Positions 12,354 through 23,705 of a stretch of DNA of 64,000 nt are shown here, piece by piece. The stretch is from the NCBI GenBank assembly GCA_036346355.1, contig CM070584.1, positions 28,180,039 through 28,244,038 of the forward strand, written 5' to 3'. This DNA is from Rhipidocladum racemiflorum (taxonomy: Eukaryota; Streptophyta; Magnoliopsida; Poales; Poaceae). The translations under genes and the position numbers were made by a program. The notes under the pieces were generated by a model. That model saw nothing but the letters and a program-made list of their open reading frames with translations, did no database searches and was not told where the DNA came from. Numbering within the stretch: the first letter of the stretch is position 1; each line of letters opens with the position of its first letter.

Positions 12354-14356
12354 CTTGGTTAGGCGCTTCGGTCCGATGATGGGGTCGACGACCAGCGGGT
12401 ACCTTCCTGGCTGAGGGATGTGGTCGGGGGTGGTCAGTCCTATCGAACGTGATCGGAGACTCAGACCACCAGAGGTACGTGGGCACGGTGGGAGTCACCG
12501 TGTGGACCTCTCGGTAGGCGAGCTTGAGCCGCCTCTTGTCGATGTAGCATGCCGGTCCGCCGAAGATCATAAGGCAGCCGTTGGGTTTCGGGAACTCATC
12601 GTCCGCCTTTGCTTCGGCGTCTGGTGTCGAATCTCGCTTCTTCCCCTTGCCCCGCGATGGCGGGGGGTTCTCGGAGATGAAGCGCTTCAAGACTTCGCGG
12701 TCTCGGTACTTGTGCTTGAAGGGATACCCGTGGTTCGGACACGGGCTGTCCATCAGTTTCTCGAAGTGGTCGGGAGCCTGTCGTGCCTGCTGCTTGGCAG
12801 GGCGGTCGGCGGCGGCGACCAGGTGGCCCTCGTGGCCTGGTTTCCCTCGCCACTTCCGCTTGTCGGAGGGGGCGCCGGCTTTGGCACCGGACTCTTGTTT
12901 GGCCTTCCCCTTCTTGAAGATGGCCCCCATAGCCTCTTCGCGCAGATGCGTGGTTGGTGGCGATGTCCAAGAGCTCCTTAGTGGTTCTGGGCTTGGCGTA
13001 GCCCAGTTTGTGCACCAGGATTTTGGACGTTGTGCCGTAGATGAACGCCCCGACAACGTCGGCGTCGCGGATGTCGGGGAGCTCATTGCACTGCTGGGAG
13101 AAGCGTCGGATGTAGTCCTAGAGAGTCTCCCATGGCTGCTGTTTGCAGCTCTTCAGGTCCCAGGAGTTCCCAGGGTGCTTGTACATGCCCTGAAAGTTGC
13201 CAACGAAGAGGTTTGTCAGGTCGACCCAGCTCCTGATAGTGTCCGCAGGCAAGTACTCGAGCCAGGCTCGAGCTGAGTCTGTGAGGTAGTTGGGGAGGTA
13301 CTGAATGATGAAGAGATCATCAGTAGCTCCCCCCGCCCAGCAGGCGAGCCTGTAGTCTTCTAGCCAGACACTTGGGTTCGTGGCCCCTGTGTACTTGGCT
13401 ATGTTGACCAGCGCCTGGAATCGGGTGGGGAAGTCCGCATTGCGGATTGCGCGGCCGAACACCCGCGGCCTTGGGCCATCGGGGCTTGGGTTGCGGTCGT
13501 TGCGCCGATCACCGTCCGCGGCTCGTGAGAGGGCTGCTTTGCCTATCGCTCTTCTCCGCGCCTCGAGAGTGGTGCGGACATCGTGGTTGCTTCCCAGGCA
13601 ATGGCGCACCAGAGTGCGCGAGGCCTGGGGCCGGTCGGGTTGCGGCGCTGTCCCGGTTGGGCTACGCTGACCTCGAGTGGTAGCACGGCTCGGACGACTC
13701 GAGGTGGCGCCTGAGTGGCGGGAGCCAGAACCCTGCACGTGCTGGACGGCGGCACGTTCCACCAATCCCCAGAGGTTCTGGTATGTGGCCCTGGCCTCTG
13801 GGTCTTCGGGCTCAGGGATGCCGCGGAGCAGCATCGCAGCCGCGGCAACGTTCTAGCTCGCGTGGGGGAAGAACGGAAGGCCGTCAGGCCCCTCGGCAAG
13901 CTGATGATGAACTTGACATGCGCACACTCGTGCGCCGCCAGTTGCGAGTTGGGGCACGGGCTGACGCTGCTCCAGGTCAGCCTGGAGTTTGTCAAGCATG
14001 GCTCTTGTGAGCTTCCAGCTCGTCGCGCTGTCGTTAGAGCTCAGCGCGGCGAGCCTGGAGACTCTCAGCACCTTCGCGCTGGTGCTTCGTTTCCCGCGGT
14101 GAGCTTCTGGACTTATGGGGGTTGCGGCCGGGTCAGTCACGCCGGCCATATTGCATTCGCGGGAGTGCGGTCCGTCCGCAACGCGCTCCAAGCTAGAGCT
14201 AGAGCCATGGCTGGAGGAGTCCTCCAGAAGGTCGTGGATGGAGGCCGGCACATAGCCGGTCATCGCCACGAGCCGCGAGCCCGCGGGAGGCGATGTTGCC
14301 GCCCACTTGGGTGCGCCGCCAGTGAGAATGGTGCGGCCGTCGACGGGCTTCGGCAT
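12354..14356 (-). pseudogene. Gypsy A gag (broken)
   Basis: The structural capsid gene starts at the ATG at 14356 on the minus strand (MPKPVDGRTILTGGAPKW), about 60 bp after the LTR. A retrotransposon gag domain lies at about 13480-13050, with the blocks VWLEDYRLACWAGG, ARAWLEYLPADTIRSW and FQGMYKHPGNSWDLKSC. The C-terminal part (12900-12600) carries HFEKLMDSPCPNHGYPFKHK, typical of Tat gags, and a basic Lys-rich stretch. Frames change near 13840, 13100 and 13010, and a TAG interrupts the frame near 13120. Not functional. Confidence 0.83.
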
Positions 14357-14417
14357 CGGGGTCCGCTTGGGGGCCTCGAGTCGAAGGCTGCCGAAGATGT
14401 CGACGACAGTATCCAGG

Positions 14418-15263
14418 TGTCAGCGTCTTAGCCAATAGATACCCTCGACGAAAGGGGTACAAATCGAGTTCGATAGGGGGCTTTCATGGAGATCGCTCGA
14501 AGGACCGATCAGGAATACACCGTCGAAGCTTGCAAAAGAAGGGGGACACTGCGGGTTACCCAGGTTCAGGCCCTCCGAAGGAGTAATAGCCCTAGTCCTG
14601 CTTATCTTCTTGCTTGAGTTCGTGGAACAAACAGAGAGAGTGGGAAAACAACGGCAATCCGAAAAGCCAGCCCCTCAAAAAAGAAGAACCAGAACCCCCC
14701 TCTCCCATGCACCCCAGATCCCTTTTATACTGGGGCTGACTGAGGCGCCTGTCTTACGAAAGTGCACCGCACTTATTACACTGCCACAGTGCATTTAATG
14801 CACCCGTCACTATTCTTACAACACATTTAATGCCCTTATGCAGCCATCTCATCTCCTGCCTTGGGTTCCGCGCCGGCTGGCCGCGCCCATTTTGCCCGGG
14901 GGGAGGAGTGCGCTGTAACGTCATTCCGCCATAAATGTGCGCGTTGGAATCATGCGCCGCCGTGCTGTGGCCTTCATTGCCTCCCTTTAATGCGCATGAA
15001 ACGCATTAAATGTCTTAGACCTCGCGTGCGGCGACACAGGTTACAAAGTGGCCTCGGAAGTTGAGCGCCCGGTGGTGTGGCCTGGGCGCCACGTGTCCAC
15101 TGGGCGAGCACTCCTGCTGCCCGCCAGTGGCGTGGCCTGACCGCCAGCCGTCCACTGGGCGAACACTGCTTCTGGCTGCCAGCAGTGTGATTTGGACGAC
15201 ACCTGTCTGCTGGCAACTCTTTACCGAGGTGAAGTGGGCACCCTGGGGTAGAATACACCGACA
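14418..15263 (-). repeat. Gypsy LTR (846 bp) between units A and B
   Basis: On the minus strand the LTR runs from TGTCGGTG (15263) to CGCTGACA (14418), a matched TG and CA pair. A purine tract (GGGCCCGGGGGCTAC) precedes it on that strand at 15264-15278, and a TATA box lies inside at 14721-14730. The tract marks it as the 3' LTR of unit B on the right. Yet gypsy A gag starts just 60 bp to its left, so it also sits where the A 5' LTR should be. The left end at 14418 is chosen from the TG and CA symmetry alone. Confidence 0.65.
14721..14730 (-). promoter_or_regulatory. LTR TATA box
   Basis: The minus strand reads GTATAAAAGG within the LTR, about 310 bp before the inferred LTR end. It would drive leftward transcription into gypsy A gag. 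Confidence 0.6.
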
Positions 15264-15278
15264 GTAGCCCCCGGGCCC
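15264..15278 (-). other. Polypurine tract of gypsy unit B
   Basis: The minus strand reads GGGCCCGGGGGCTAC directly before the LTR start TGTCGGTG. This purine-rich run is the expected plus-strand primer site for an element whose body lies to the right. Confidence 0.65.
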
Positions 15279-15556
15279 ACCATGGAGTGCTCGTGCATTT
15301 TTTGAAGAAAACGCCTTAGTCTCCTTGGTGGGCCCATTATTAATGCCCACGTAACACTGCGGTCTCAACTACCACCGCCGTTTGGGGGATCGAGGCGGGG
15401 TCGGCTGCACGCGCCACCTCGCAACCGGCGCTAGCTTTAGAACCGGAGGGGGATTTTCTTCGGGGGGCTACCCACGATCTGATAGCCCCTTCGGCGTTCC
15501 CGCCTTCGAATCAATGCGCCTCTTCGGGTCCCCCGCCCGTTCCGCTTCTTCCCGCG

Positions 15557-15566
15557 CTTATAAAAT
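15557..15566 (+). promoter_or_regulatory. Putative TATA box for the antisense extra gene
   Basis: CTTATAAAAT lies 118 bp upstream of the ATG at 15684 on the plus strand, opposite to the direction of pol. This suggests the extra gene of unit B has its own promoter. The call rests on position and sequence only. Confidence 0.5.
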
Positions 15567-15683
15567 GTGAGTTGCCATGGGGGGTGCGGTTCTTCCTTTT
15601 ATTCTTGCGCACTCGCTTAAGCCTTCGGTCTTTGCTTCTCGTAGCCCTTGTTCCTTCTACACACTACTTCGTGTCCCGCGCAC

Positions 15684-18033
15684 ATGGCTCCCCTGGCTCC
15701 TCTGCTTCCACCGTCGACCGCCGGGGATGTGGAGGTCGAGAGGCTGTCCCGGTACGTTGCCGGGGGCACGCTTCGCCTCCGCACTGGGACCCCGATGCCC
15801 AGCTGCCGCCCCAGAGAGGTGATCTTCTTCGGCTGGGCGCTGCTGGCAGGGCTGGTCCCGCCCATCTCCGACTTCTACCTCGCCGTCCTGAATTTCTACT
15901 CTGTCTCCAATCTTCATCTTCCTCCCAACTCCATCATCCTTCTTGCTGTCTTCGCCCACTTCTGCGAAATGTTCGTAGGAGTGGCCCCCAACCTGCCCTT
16001 GTTCCGCTTCTTCTACTCCATGAGGGTGGCTAGGGACCCCTCCGTCCTGTCAGGCTGCTACCATCTCCGCCTCCGGGATGGTGCAGCATCGCGTTATCTC
16101 CAGTTGGACCTCTGCTCCAACTGGAAGACATGGCGCGATGAGTGGCTCTACATCGCAGACGACAGCGGCGTAGAGGTCCTGGAGTTGCCGGCTGGACCGG
16201 CGATCAGCGATCCCTCGTGGGGGGCACACGTCAATGAGACGCCCGAGCTGCGGGTAATGTTGGCGCGCGTGGACCAGCTGCGGGCGGCGGACCTAACGGG
16301 CGTCATGGTTCTCCGGGACTTCCTATCCCAGAGGATCAGCCCCTTGCGCCGCCATGCCCGCCCCACCTGGCAGTACACGGGCCCTGACGACATGACCCGC
16401 ACCGTCCCCGGAGGTAGGCCACTTGCCTTGCTTTTTGCTCTTCTCCTTTCTACCTTTTTTCTCTCTTCTTTTTCACTTTCCGATAGTCACAGGAGAGTTG
16501 TCTCCTAACAAAATTAACTCCTGGATGGGACTACTGGGCGCCCCTAGCGCGGTCCCGCCCTTCCAGGCGGGCGCGCTCCCGCTCTGCCAGATGGAGCCAC
16601 GGGAGCGCGTGGCGATCATCCGCGCCATGCCCAACATGGATGCCATGGGGCCAGTGATCACGCCACCGCAGGGGCCCTTGACGATCCGGGATCCTCCTCC
16701 AGCTGGCGGCCAGGAGAGGGGCAAGCGCCCCGCCGACGACGATGCTCCTAGCGCCAGCCCGAAGAGGGTTTGCGCCCCGTCAGGGGGAGCAACGACTTCA
16801 GTCGTGGCGGGGAGCTCCGCGGCAGCCGCGGCCATGGCCACATCCTCGCCCGCCACGGCAACCGGCACCGACGCCGCCCCGGCGACTAACCCGCTGGCGC
16901 CGTCTCTACCGCCGCCACCGGGCGGTCGATCCACGGTGGTGGTTCCACTGGCCCGTGCTCCGCTGCACTTCGTCTTTGGCCGGAGTACCGCCAGCACCGA
17001 CGCCGCAAGGCAGGTTGGTGCTCGCCTCGGCCGCTCCGCGCTTCAGGAGGCCTTCTGCCGGGTATTTACACAAAAACACAGCAAACTGTCAGGTTATTCT
17101 ACTCTAAGAGGCTTACCTATCTCTTACTTTCTTCAAGGCGACCACTTCACACGCCTGGCCGGGGCGACAGTGGCACCGCGGTGAGCGAGCTACTGTATGG
17201 CCGAAAGCAAAGAAGTGACGCCGGGCGACCACCCGGTGGCCGCAGGGGCGGCTGTCTTGCTGCCCACAGGCGGGTTTGGCCTGCCGCCCACTCCAGAGGT
17301 CCCCTCTGCCTCAATCCCTTCGGCGGACGCTGACGCGCTGCTGGTCGCCCTCGGCGAGCTGCATTCCAGCGTGAGCGGCCGCCTCGCCGCGAGCAGGGAG
17401 AGGCTGAGGGAGGCCACTGCGGAGATCAACCACCTCCGCCTGGAGGCGCAAGACTGGCGCAGCCGGGCGGAGGGGTCGGAGCGGCGGTTGCAGCAGGAGA
17501 GGATGCAGACCGCCACCCGCGTCGAGGCGCTCACCAAAGAGCGCGACGAGGAGAGGAGCAGCCGACTCCAAGCAGAGGCCGACCTCACCTCCATGCTGCG
17601 CCCCGCCTTGGGGCGGATGGTGGCCAGCCTGACGCCGCTGGGGCTGGACCAGTCGGCTCCGCTGGAGCAGAGGGCGGGGCACTACGCCTTCTGCATGGGC
17701 CGGATTGCAGACTACCTCGCCCTCATGCCCATCGCCCTAGCCACCCGGTCTAGCCAGGAGGGGCGCGCCGTCGCGGCGGCCACGTCGACGTTCGTGCTCA
17801 CCTGCTACGCGAGCAGGGACGCCAACTTCGACCCCCTGATCGCCGTTCAAGGGGTAGAAGGGGACTGGGCCCGAGCCGAGGCACAGATCCATGACGTGGC
17901 CGAACAGGTGGCCGACCAGCTTGAGATGGTCAACCCGGCGCTGGAGGAAGTGGCCGAGGATGTCGAGCTCGGGCTGGACGCCCGCCAGGCGGAGGACCAG
18001 GCGGCGGCCGAAGCGGCGGCGGACAACGAGTGA
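15684..18033 (+). CDS. Antisense extra gene of gypsy B (Transposase_28-like, coiled-coil C-terminus)
   Basis: The gene lies between pol and the 3' LTR of unit B, in opposite orientation, as described for extra genes of Tat-type gypsy elements. Exon 1 (15684-16413) starts ATGGCTCCC and encodes the region resembling the 'putative gypsy type transposon' family (PF04195): FGWALLAGLVPPISDFYLAV, then FFYSMRVARDP, GCYHLRLRDG and WRDEWLYI. A 79-bp intron (16414-16492, GT and AG, phase 1) joins in frame to an exon rich in Ala and Pro (16493-17061). A second intron probably spans 17062-17137. The last part (17197-18033) is a long charged heptad-like helix and ends DNE-stop. I could not link the last two exons in one frame, so the model there is uncertain or the copy is broken. 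Function unknown. Confidence 0.65.
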
Positions 18034-18712
18034 AGGCGACCGGCTCAACTCCAACTTGTCTTTTTTCTTCTTTTCTCTTTTTTTTATCGCTATGTAAGAA
18101 ACTCATAAGTTAAGTTTTTATGAGTGCAAAGCACTTCCCTTTTTATGCGTCTGGTGCTTTAATGCTCGTTCATACTTCTACTTTGCTGGTTCTACGCAAA
18201 AAGCAAGCAACTGTACGCGTTAAGGGTTAGCTGGGGGCACATAGCTCCAAACACTTACGCCCAAACGTCGTCGCCTCAGGACCTTAGGACTTTACGAAAT
18301 CAATTACTCTCGCGGTCTCTTGGGACCAGCACTCGGCGAGACGTGGCAAGGTAGTAGGTTCTCGGTGATGGTGTTTAGGTCGCTGGTCCTCACGGGGACA
18401 CCCTGAGTGTCATGACCGTGTTGAGAACTGTGCTAAACCAGCCGCCCGAGTACCCATCCCTGCACGCCGTGCTCGCCTAGTGGTTTCGCTTTTCACCGTC
18501 GAGGTTTCAGGAAGTCGTAGGGTACTGAGGCGATCACACGGGCACAGCCCGCTAGGGCGAGCACACAAGAGAGAAAGGTCAAGTGCAGAGATGGTTCAGT
18601 AAAAAAAAGCCGAACACTTTATTGATACAGAGGCTTCCCCCGACCAGTTTAAGCGGGAAGACGGAGCCATACTCGACTAGTCGGGGCATACAACTCTGAA
18701 CTTACAGTCGTT
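18034..18712 (+). other. Spacer between extra gene and integrase of gypsy B
   Basis: No coding signal. It follows the extra gene stop with T-rich sequence and short words such as TTTTATGAGTGCAAAGCACT, consistent with converging 3' ends of the extra gene and of pol. Confidence 0.4.
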
Positions 18713-19084
18713 TCAGGGATAGAACTTGCGCAACAGCTCTATGTTCTGAGAGTTCGCCAGCTCCTGTCCGTCTACAGTGGCCAATCTGACTACCCCGGGA
18801 CGAGAGACTGAGACCACCTTAAAGGGGCCCTCCCACTGGGGAGACAGCTTATGCAACCCGGCATGAGTCTGAATTCTACGCAAGACCAGGTCACCCACTG
18901 CCAGTGTCCTCTCGCTGACCCGGGTGGTGTGGTACCGTCTGAGACTTTGCTGGTACCGAGCGGCGCGTAGGGTCGCTCGGTCTCTCATCTCCTCCAAGAT
19001 ATTGGATTCTTCTCGCCGCAGCTCCTCCTGGCCCTCCTCTATGAACGCTGCGACGCGCGGCGACCCCAAGGCCAGCTGTGAAGG
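18713..19084 (-). pseudogene. Gypsy B integrase C-terminus (cut by copia 2)
   Basis: The minus-strand translation carries RAARYQQSLRRYHTTRV, then VGDLVLRR and WEGPFKVV, and ends NIELLRKFYP-stop at 18713. This is the integrase C-terminal domain of a Ty3/gypsy element and differs clearly from that of gypsy A. The frame is interrupted at 19085 by the copia 2 LTR. The rest of integrase is not found on the other side of that element, so the upstream half has been lost. Confidence 0.83.
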
Positions 19085-21044
19085 TGTAAGATCGAAGTAT
19101 ACGAATATAGCAATCAGAGGGGGGGTGAATGATTGTGCGGAAGCTAAAACCAAATTCTTGATCTACTAAAAGTTCACCCCAAAACAGAACCAAATAATTG
19201 CCTCGTATTCGACAAAAACGGAATTACAGAGGTTCGGTAAAACGCGAATTACCAGAGATCCAACCGTCGGAACGATATGAAATTTGGACACAAGAAACTA
19301 TATTGCAATATGACTCGAACCCAAAAAGAATCAGCTTGATCAGACTAACAGATCAAAAGTTATGAGCTTCGCAAGCTTGCTATTCCAGAACTTGACGAAA
19401 ATAAATCCAGTCAAAACTTGTAGATTAATCAAGAACAACAAAAGATTAATCAACAACACTTTGAGGAACAATAGATCAATACCCTAGAGAGGTTTTTGAT
19501 GGATCAAATCAAGATGAATCTCAAATAACAAAAACCAATCTAGAATTAGAACAAGCATGCAAACAAGAACCAAAACAAAAAATACTGTAGCAACGTGGTT
19601 ACTGCAGCACGCAAGGGTATGAAGAATTGATCTTTATTTCTTTTGTCTAAAGTATTCCCATCAAAAGAGTACAAACCCTAAAAACAAAGCTCTAAGCTTT
19701 CAATGCGCTCAGCTCTGTTTGATACCCTTCAACAGGAGACAACCCCTCCCATTTAAAGGAGCAAACCACATAGAGTTCTGGATACAATTCCTACTCCTAA
19801 AAAGATTCCCACTCCTAATCCTAGAAGGAGTATGTATCCAACATAACTCAACTTGGCCCAACCTGGCCAAGTACAACTCTTACACGCGTATGGCAACCCT
19901 ACCATACTCACATGACTAACACTTTGCACGCGCATGACCACCTGCCATACTCACGTGACTAACCATTCTTCATGTGCACCATTCTCTTAGCCCGAACGTC
20001 CCGCATGACATCCTTGACCACCAAGACCTCAATTCCTCCCTGAACCTAGTCCCGAACCTCAGCTCCTCCATGAACCTAGTTCCGGTCCCGTCGTCGACCA
20101 CGTTCGTCTTCGAGCAATACCTGCACATGAACAAACCACAGAACAATTCCGAGCACAAGTCCACGACTTGACTCAAAGTCAATCCATGCAACTACTCACA
20201 CAAGCATTGCATAACGTCCACTTCAAAACAAGCATCATGAAATTCACACTAATTTCATAATCTCAAATTCAAACCAAGATTCAATTTCAAATTTGCTCAA
20301 AACCCTAACTGAGCAAAAAGACATTCATCACGGACCAAAATCCAGTCCAGCGCACACATGTCTCAAAACCCTAGAAAAATCAGTTCATGGCGGACCAAAA
20401 AATTTGGTCCGGCATACATGGCGAAAACACGCATCAAAAATCCCGTTTGCGACGGACCAAAAAATTTGGTCTGTCGTACATGGAAAAAGCGAGGTTGCCA
20501 AAAACACGTTTATGACAGACCGAAGAATTTGGTTTGTCATACACATGAAAAACAAGGTCGCCACAAACACGTTTATGACAGACCAAAAAATTTGGTTTGT
20601 CATACATGGAAAAAGCGAGGTTGCCAAAACACGTTTATGACAGACCAAAGAATTTGGTTTGTTATACACATGAAAAACAAGGTCGCCACAAACACGTTTA
20701 TGACAGACCAAAAAATTTGGTTTGTCATACATGGAAAAAGCGAGGTTGCCAAAACACGTTTATGACAGACCAAAGAATTTGGTTTGTCATACATGGGAAA
20801 AACAAGGTCGCCACAAACACGTTTATGACAGACAAAAAAATTTGGTTTGTCATACATGGGAAAAACAAGGTCGCCAATAACACGTTTATGACAAACCAAA
20901 AAATTTGGTTTGTCATACACATGAATTTTACTGTTTCTTGGAAATTTGGCCCGGCGCAAAAGATAAACACATGAGCATGCACAAAACACATTTATACAAG
21001 TTTAAAATCATCATCAAGCCAATTTTTCATCACATGATTTCACA
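19085..21044 (-). repeat. 3' LTR of copia 2
   Basis: 1960 bp, starting TGTAAGATCG and ending TTTCACA on the plus strand, followed by the PPT complement ATCTCCCCCTT. It carries an array of palindromic units at about 20440-20930. Confidence 0.88.
20440..20930. repeat. Array of hairpin-forming repeats in the copia 2 3' LTR
   Basis: About eight units of 60-66 bp. Each contains an imperfect palindrome of TGACAGACCAAA and TTTGGTTTGTCA around a short A-rich centre, joined by two alternating linkers (GCGAGGTTGCCAAA and CAAGGTCGCCACAAA). Open frames in both directions across the array are repeat artefacts. Confidence 0.85.
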
Positions 21045-22158
21045 ATCTCCCCCTTGATGAAAACATTGGCAACACCACTTTAGATTTGAACATTGGCATT
21101 CTCTTTTACAAAGATTTTGAGATCCAAAGGATTAACACCAAAACCAAAGTGAGAAGGCACATAAACTCCCCCTTTGACAAAAAGGCAAAACAAAATCTCC
21201 CCCTGAGAATGAAAATGTGTGTAATCTCCCAAAATGCTCAAATTTCCAAAAAACTTTTCCCCCCTTTTTCTTTGAACTTCTCAAATATTCCCAAAATTTC
21301 TCCCCTTTGACAATGGATTCATCAAGAGTACAAAAGAGAGAATTTGTTCAAAACTTTTCCTGCAGCAATGATTTCACAATGAGAAACAAGAGAGTGCCAA
21401 GATAGGAAAAGATGAGCTCATTCGATCATATAACCTTATATATCACATAATATGCAAAATACATGATCTTGATGTGATTTTAACAAGTTCGGGAATGACA
21501 TGCATCTCAAACTCAATTCAGTCAACTATAGCCAAGTACTAAGCAAAACCTTTAGTAGAAAAACAAAGGCTCAAAGTTGAAGCAACTAACAAATCAGGGC
21601 GAGCAAGTAGTTTCAACTCCAATCTAGTGGACCAATTTAATCTTTAAACAGTAAACTGCATGTGGCATGCTTGAAGCATACTTCTTTTATTTCCTTGGAG
21701 TGGCATGCTTGAAGCATACATCTTGTCTTTTGAGGGAATGGCATGCTTGAAGCATACATCTTATCTTTTAGGGAAAGCATCCTGAAGCACATAACTTGAG
21801 GGTTTTTTTTTTTTTGCTTTTAACAACCCCCTTTTTTTAAAACTTATTCCCTTTTTCTTTACTTTTTCTTTGATTGTAAACATGCAAAAGTGATTAAAAG
21901 GTCTTTTGAAAGAGTAAAGCTGAAAACACACTTGCTTCATAGCCCAAATTTGTCAAGAAGATTCAATATCAAGCCTAGAAGAGTAAGATATCACAGAGTA
22001 TTTAGCTATAGACAATCAAACCAAGGAATTCCGCAATGTCATTTTTAGTTCAAGTGGAACAATTTAGATTATCATATATTAGCACAATTACATAATATAT
22101 AAAGAAATATGATAAAGTGAGCTCATTAAGTGAAAGAACTTGGCAAGGAAACTCCCCC
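21045..22158 (-). other. Non-coding spacer of copia 2 between pol and 3' LTR
   Basis: Holds the PPT complement at 21045-21056 and four copies of the palindromic word TGGCATGCTTGAAGCATAC-like at 21660-21780, as in copia 1. No gene seen. Confidence 0.6.
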
Positions 22159-23643
22159 TCAAAACAAACCCATTGGATGAACAATCCCAAGTTCTCCCCG
22201 AATGAAAGCAAAACGAGAAGAAGACAAAGGTTTTGTAAAAATGTCTGCCAATTGAAGTTCAGTATCCACATGATGAAGCACAATGTTGCCTTTTTCAACA
22301 TGATCTCTAAGAAAGTGAAATCTGATGTCAATGTGTTTTGTTCTAGAGTGTTGCACGGGGTTCTTAGCAATGCAAATTGCACTAGTGTTATCACACAAAA
22401 GAGGAACACTATCCAAATTAACCCCATAATCTTTAAGTGTAGCTACTATCCAAAGAATTTGAGAACCACAACTAGCAGCAACCACATATTCAGATTCAGC
22501 AGTTGATTGTGCAACAGAAGATTGTTTTCTAGATGACCATGCAATAAGAGAATTGCCCAAGAAATGACATGTACCAGATGTACTTTTTCTATCAATTCTA
22601 CATTCTCCAAAATCAGCATCAGAAAAGGCTCTTAAACTAATGCATGAGGAAGCAGAAAGCCAAATGCCAAAATCTTGAGTTCCATGAAGATACCTGAAAA
22701 TTCGCTTGATAGCTTGTCGATGTGAAGCACGTGGGGAAGCTTGAAAACGAGCACACAAGCACACAGCAAATTGTATATCCGGCCTTGATGCAGTGAGGTA
22801 CAAAAGTGAACCTATCATGCTTCTATATTCCTTTTGATCAACCGGCTCACCATCTTCATCCGGATCAAGTGTGCAAGCGCTCTCCATGGGTGTCATGATC
22901 GGTTTGCTGTTTTCCATCCCAAATCTATGCAACAAGTCTTTTGTGTATTTGCTTTGATGCACAAAAGTACCATCCTTTGTTTGCTTGATTTGAAATCCTA
23001 AAAAGTATGTCAACTCACCCATCATACTCATCTCAAACTCCTTCCTCATTGTTTCTGAAAACTCAGACACTAAAACATGAGAGGAACCACCAAAGATAAT
23101 ATCATCATCATAAATCTGAACGAATAGTTGATCATTGCCTTGCTTGAGTAAAAAGAGAGGTTTGTCAACCTTTTCCATTGAAAACCCCTTTTCAAGTAAA
23201 AAGGTTTTTAGCCTGTCATACCATGCTCTAGGGGCTTGTTTCAAACCATACAAAGCTTTTGATAGTTTGAACACATGATTTGGAAACTTTGGATTTTAAA
23301 AACCAGGTGGTTGCTTGACATAAACCTCCTCATTTATGTAGCCATTAAGAAAAGCACTTTTCACATCCATTTGATACAATTTGAAACTTTTGGATGCAGC
23401 AAAGGCTAAAAGGATTCTAATGGCTTCAATTCTAGCAACAGGAGCAAAGGTTTCATCAAAATCTAAGCCTTCAATTTGAGTGTAACCTTGAGCAACCAAT
23501 CTAGCCTTGTTTCTAACAACAACACCATCCTCACTTTGTTTATTTTTGAAAACCCATCTAGTTCCAATAACATTAAAATCTGGAGGTGGTGAGACAAGTT
23601 TCCAAACTTTATTTCGTTCAAAATTCTCTAATTCTTCATGCAT
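22159..23643 (-). pseudogene. Copia 2 reverse transcriptase and RNase H (stop and altered active site)
   Basis: The minus-strand translation starts in the RT fingers (WKLVSPPPDFNVIGTRWVFK), passes YQMDVKSAFLNGYINEEVYV and reaches PPGF, then a TAA (23296-23298) where the family has Glu. It resumes FKLSKALYGLKQAPRAWYD and goes on through RNase H (SSRKQSSVAQSTAESEY) to GIVHPMGLF and a stop. The catalytic box, normally YVDD, reads YDDD at about 23105, a Val to Asp change next to the two catalytic aspartates. Apart from these, the reading frame is unusually clean, so death is recent or functions were supplied by other copies. Confidence 0.9.
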
Positions 23644-23705
23644 GGCATTGATCCAAGATTCGTCAGATAATGCATGAGATATATCTTTGGGTTCAAAAGA
23701 AGCAA

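Larger units (their letters stand above)
841..14417 (-). mobile_element. Gypsy unit A: Ty3/gypsy (Tat-type) internal region, split by a copia insertion
   Basis: Reading on the minus strand from right to left, the order is gag (about 14356-12400), protease (12353-11784), reverse transcriptase and RNase H (about 11784-9667), zinc-finger part of integrase (9666-9566), then integrase core and C-terminus (1900-904). This is the Ty3/gypsy order. A copia element occupies 1901-9560 inside integrase. A second RNase H with the motif FDGS and N-x-TEYEAL fits the archaeal-type RNase H known in the Tat lineage. Several frameshifts and stops show the unit is dead. The LTR at 14418-15263 may be its 5' LTR; the 3' LTR is not identified in the window. 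Confidence 0.85.

Noticed and set aside
12418..13276. Plus-strand open frames opposite gypsy A gag and protease
   Set aside because: GC-rich shadows of minus-strand coding sequence. No extra-gene domain as seen at 15684.
20440..20930. Regular palindromic repeats with similar spacers, superficially like a CRISPR array
   Set aside because: Spacers are two alternating repeated linkers, not unique, and the context is a plant LTR.
20597..20974. Long overlapping open frames on both strands in the LTR (repeating Asp, Arg, Pro, Lys, Asn, Leu, Val motifs), also at 26102-27057
   Set aside because: They arise from in-frame repeats of the palindromic unit and have no domain. They cross the LTR end in one case.
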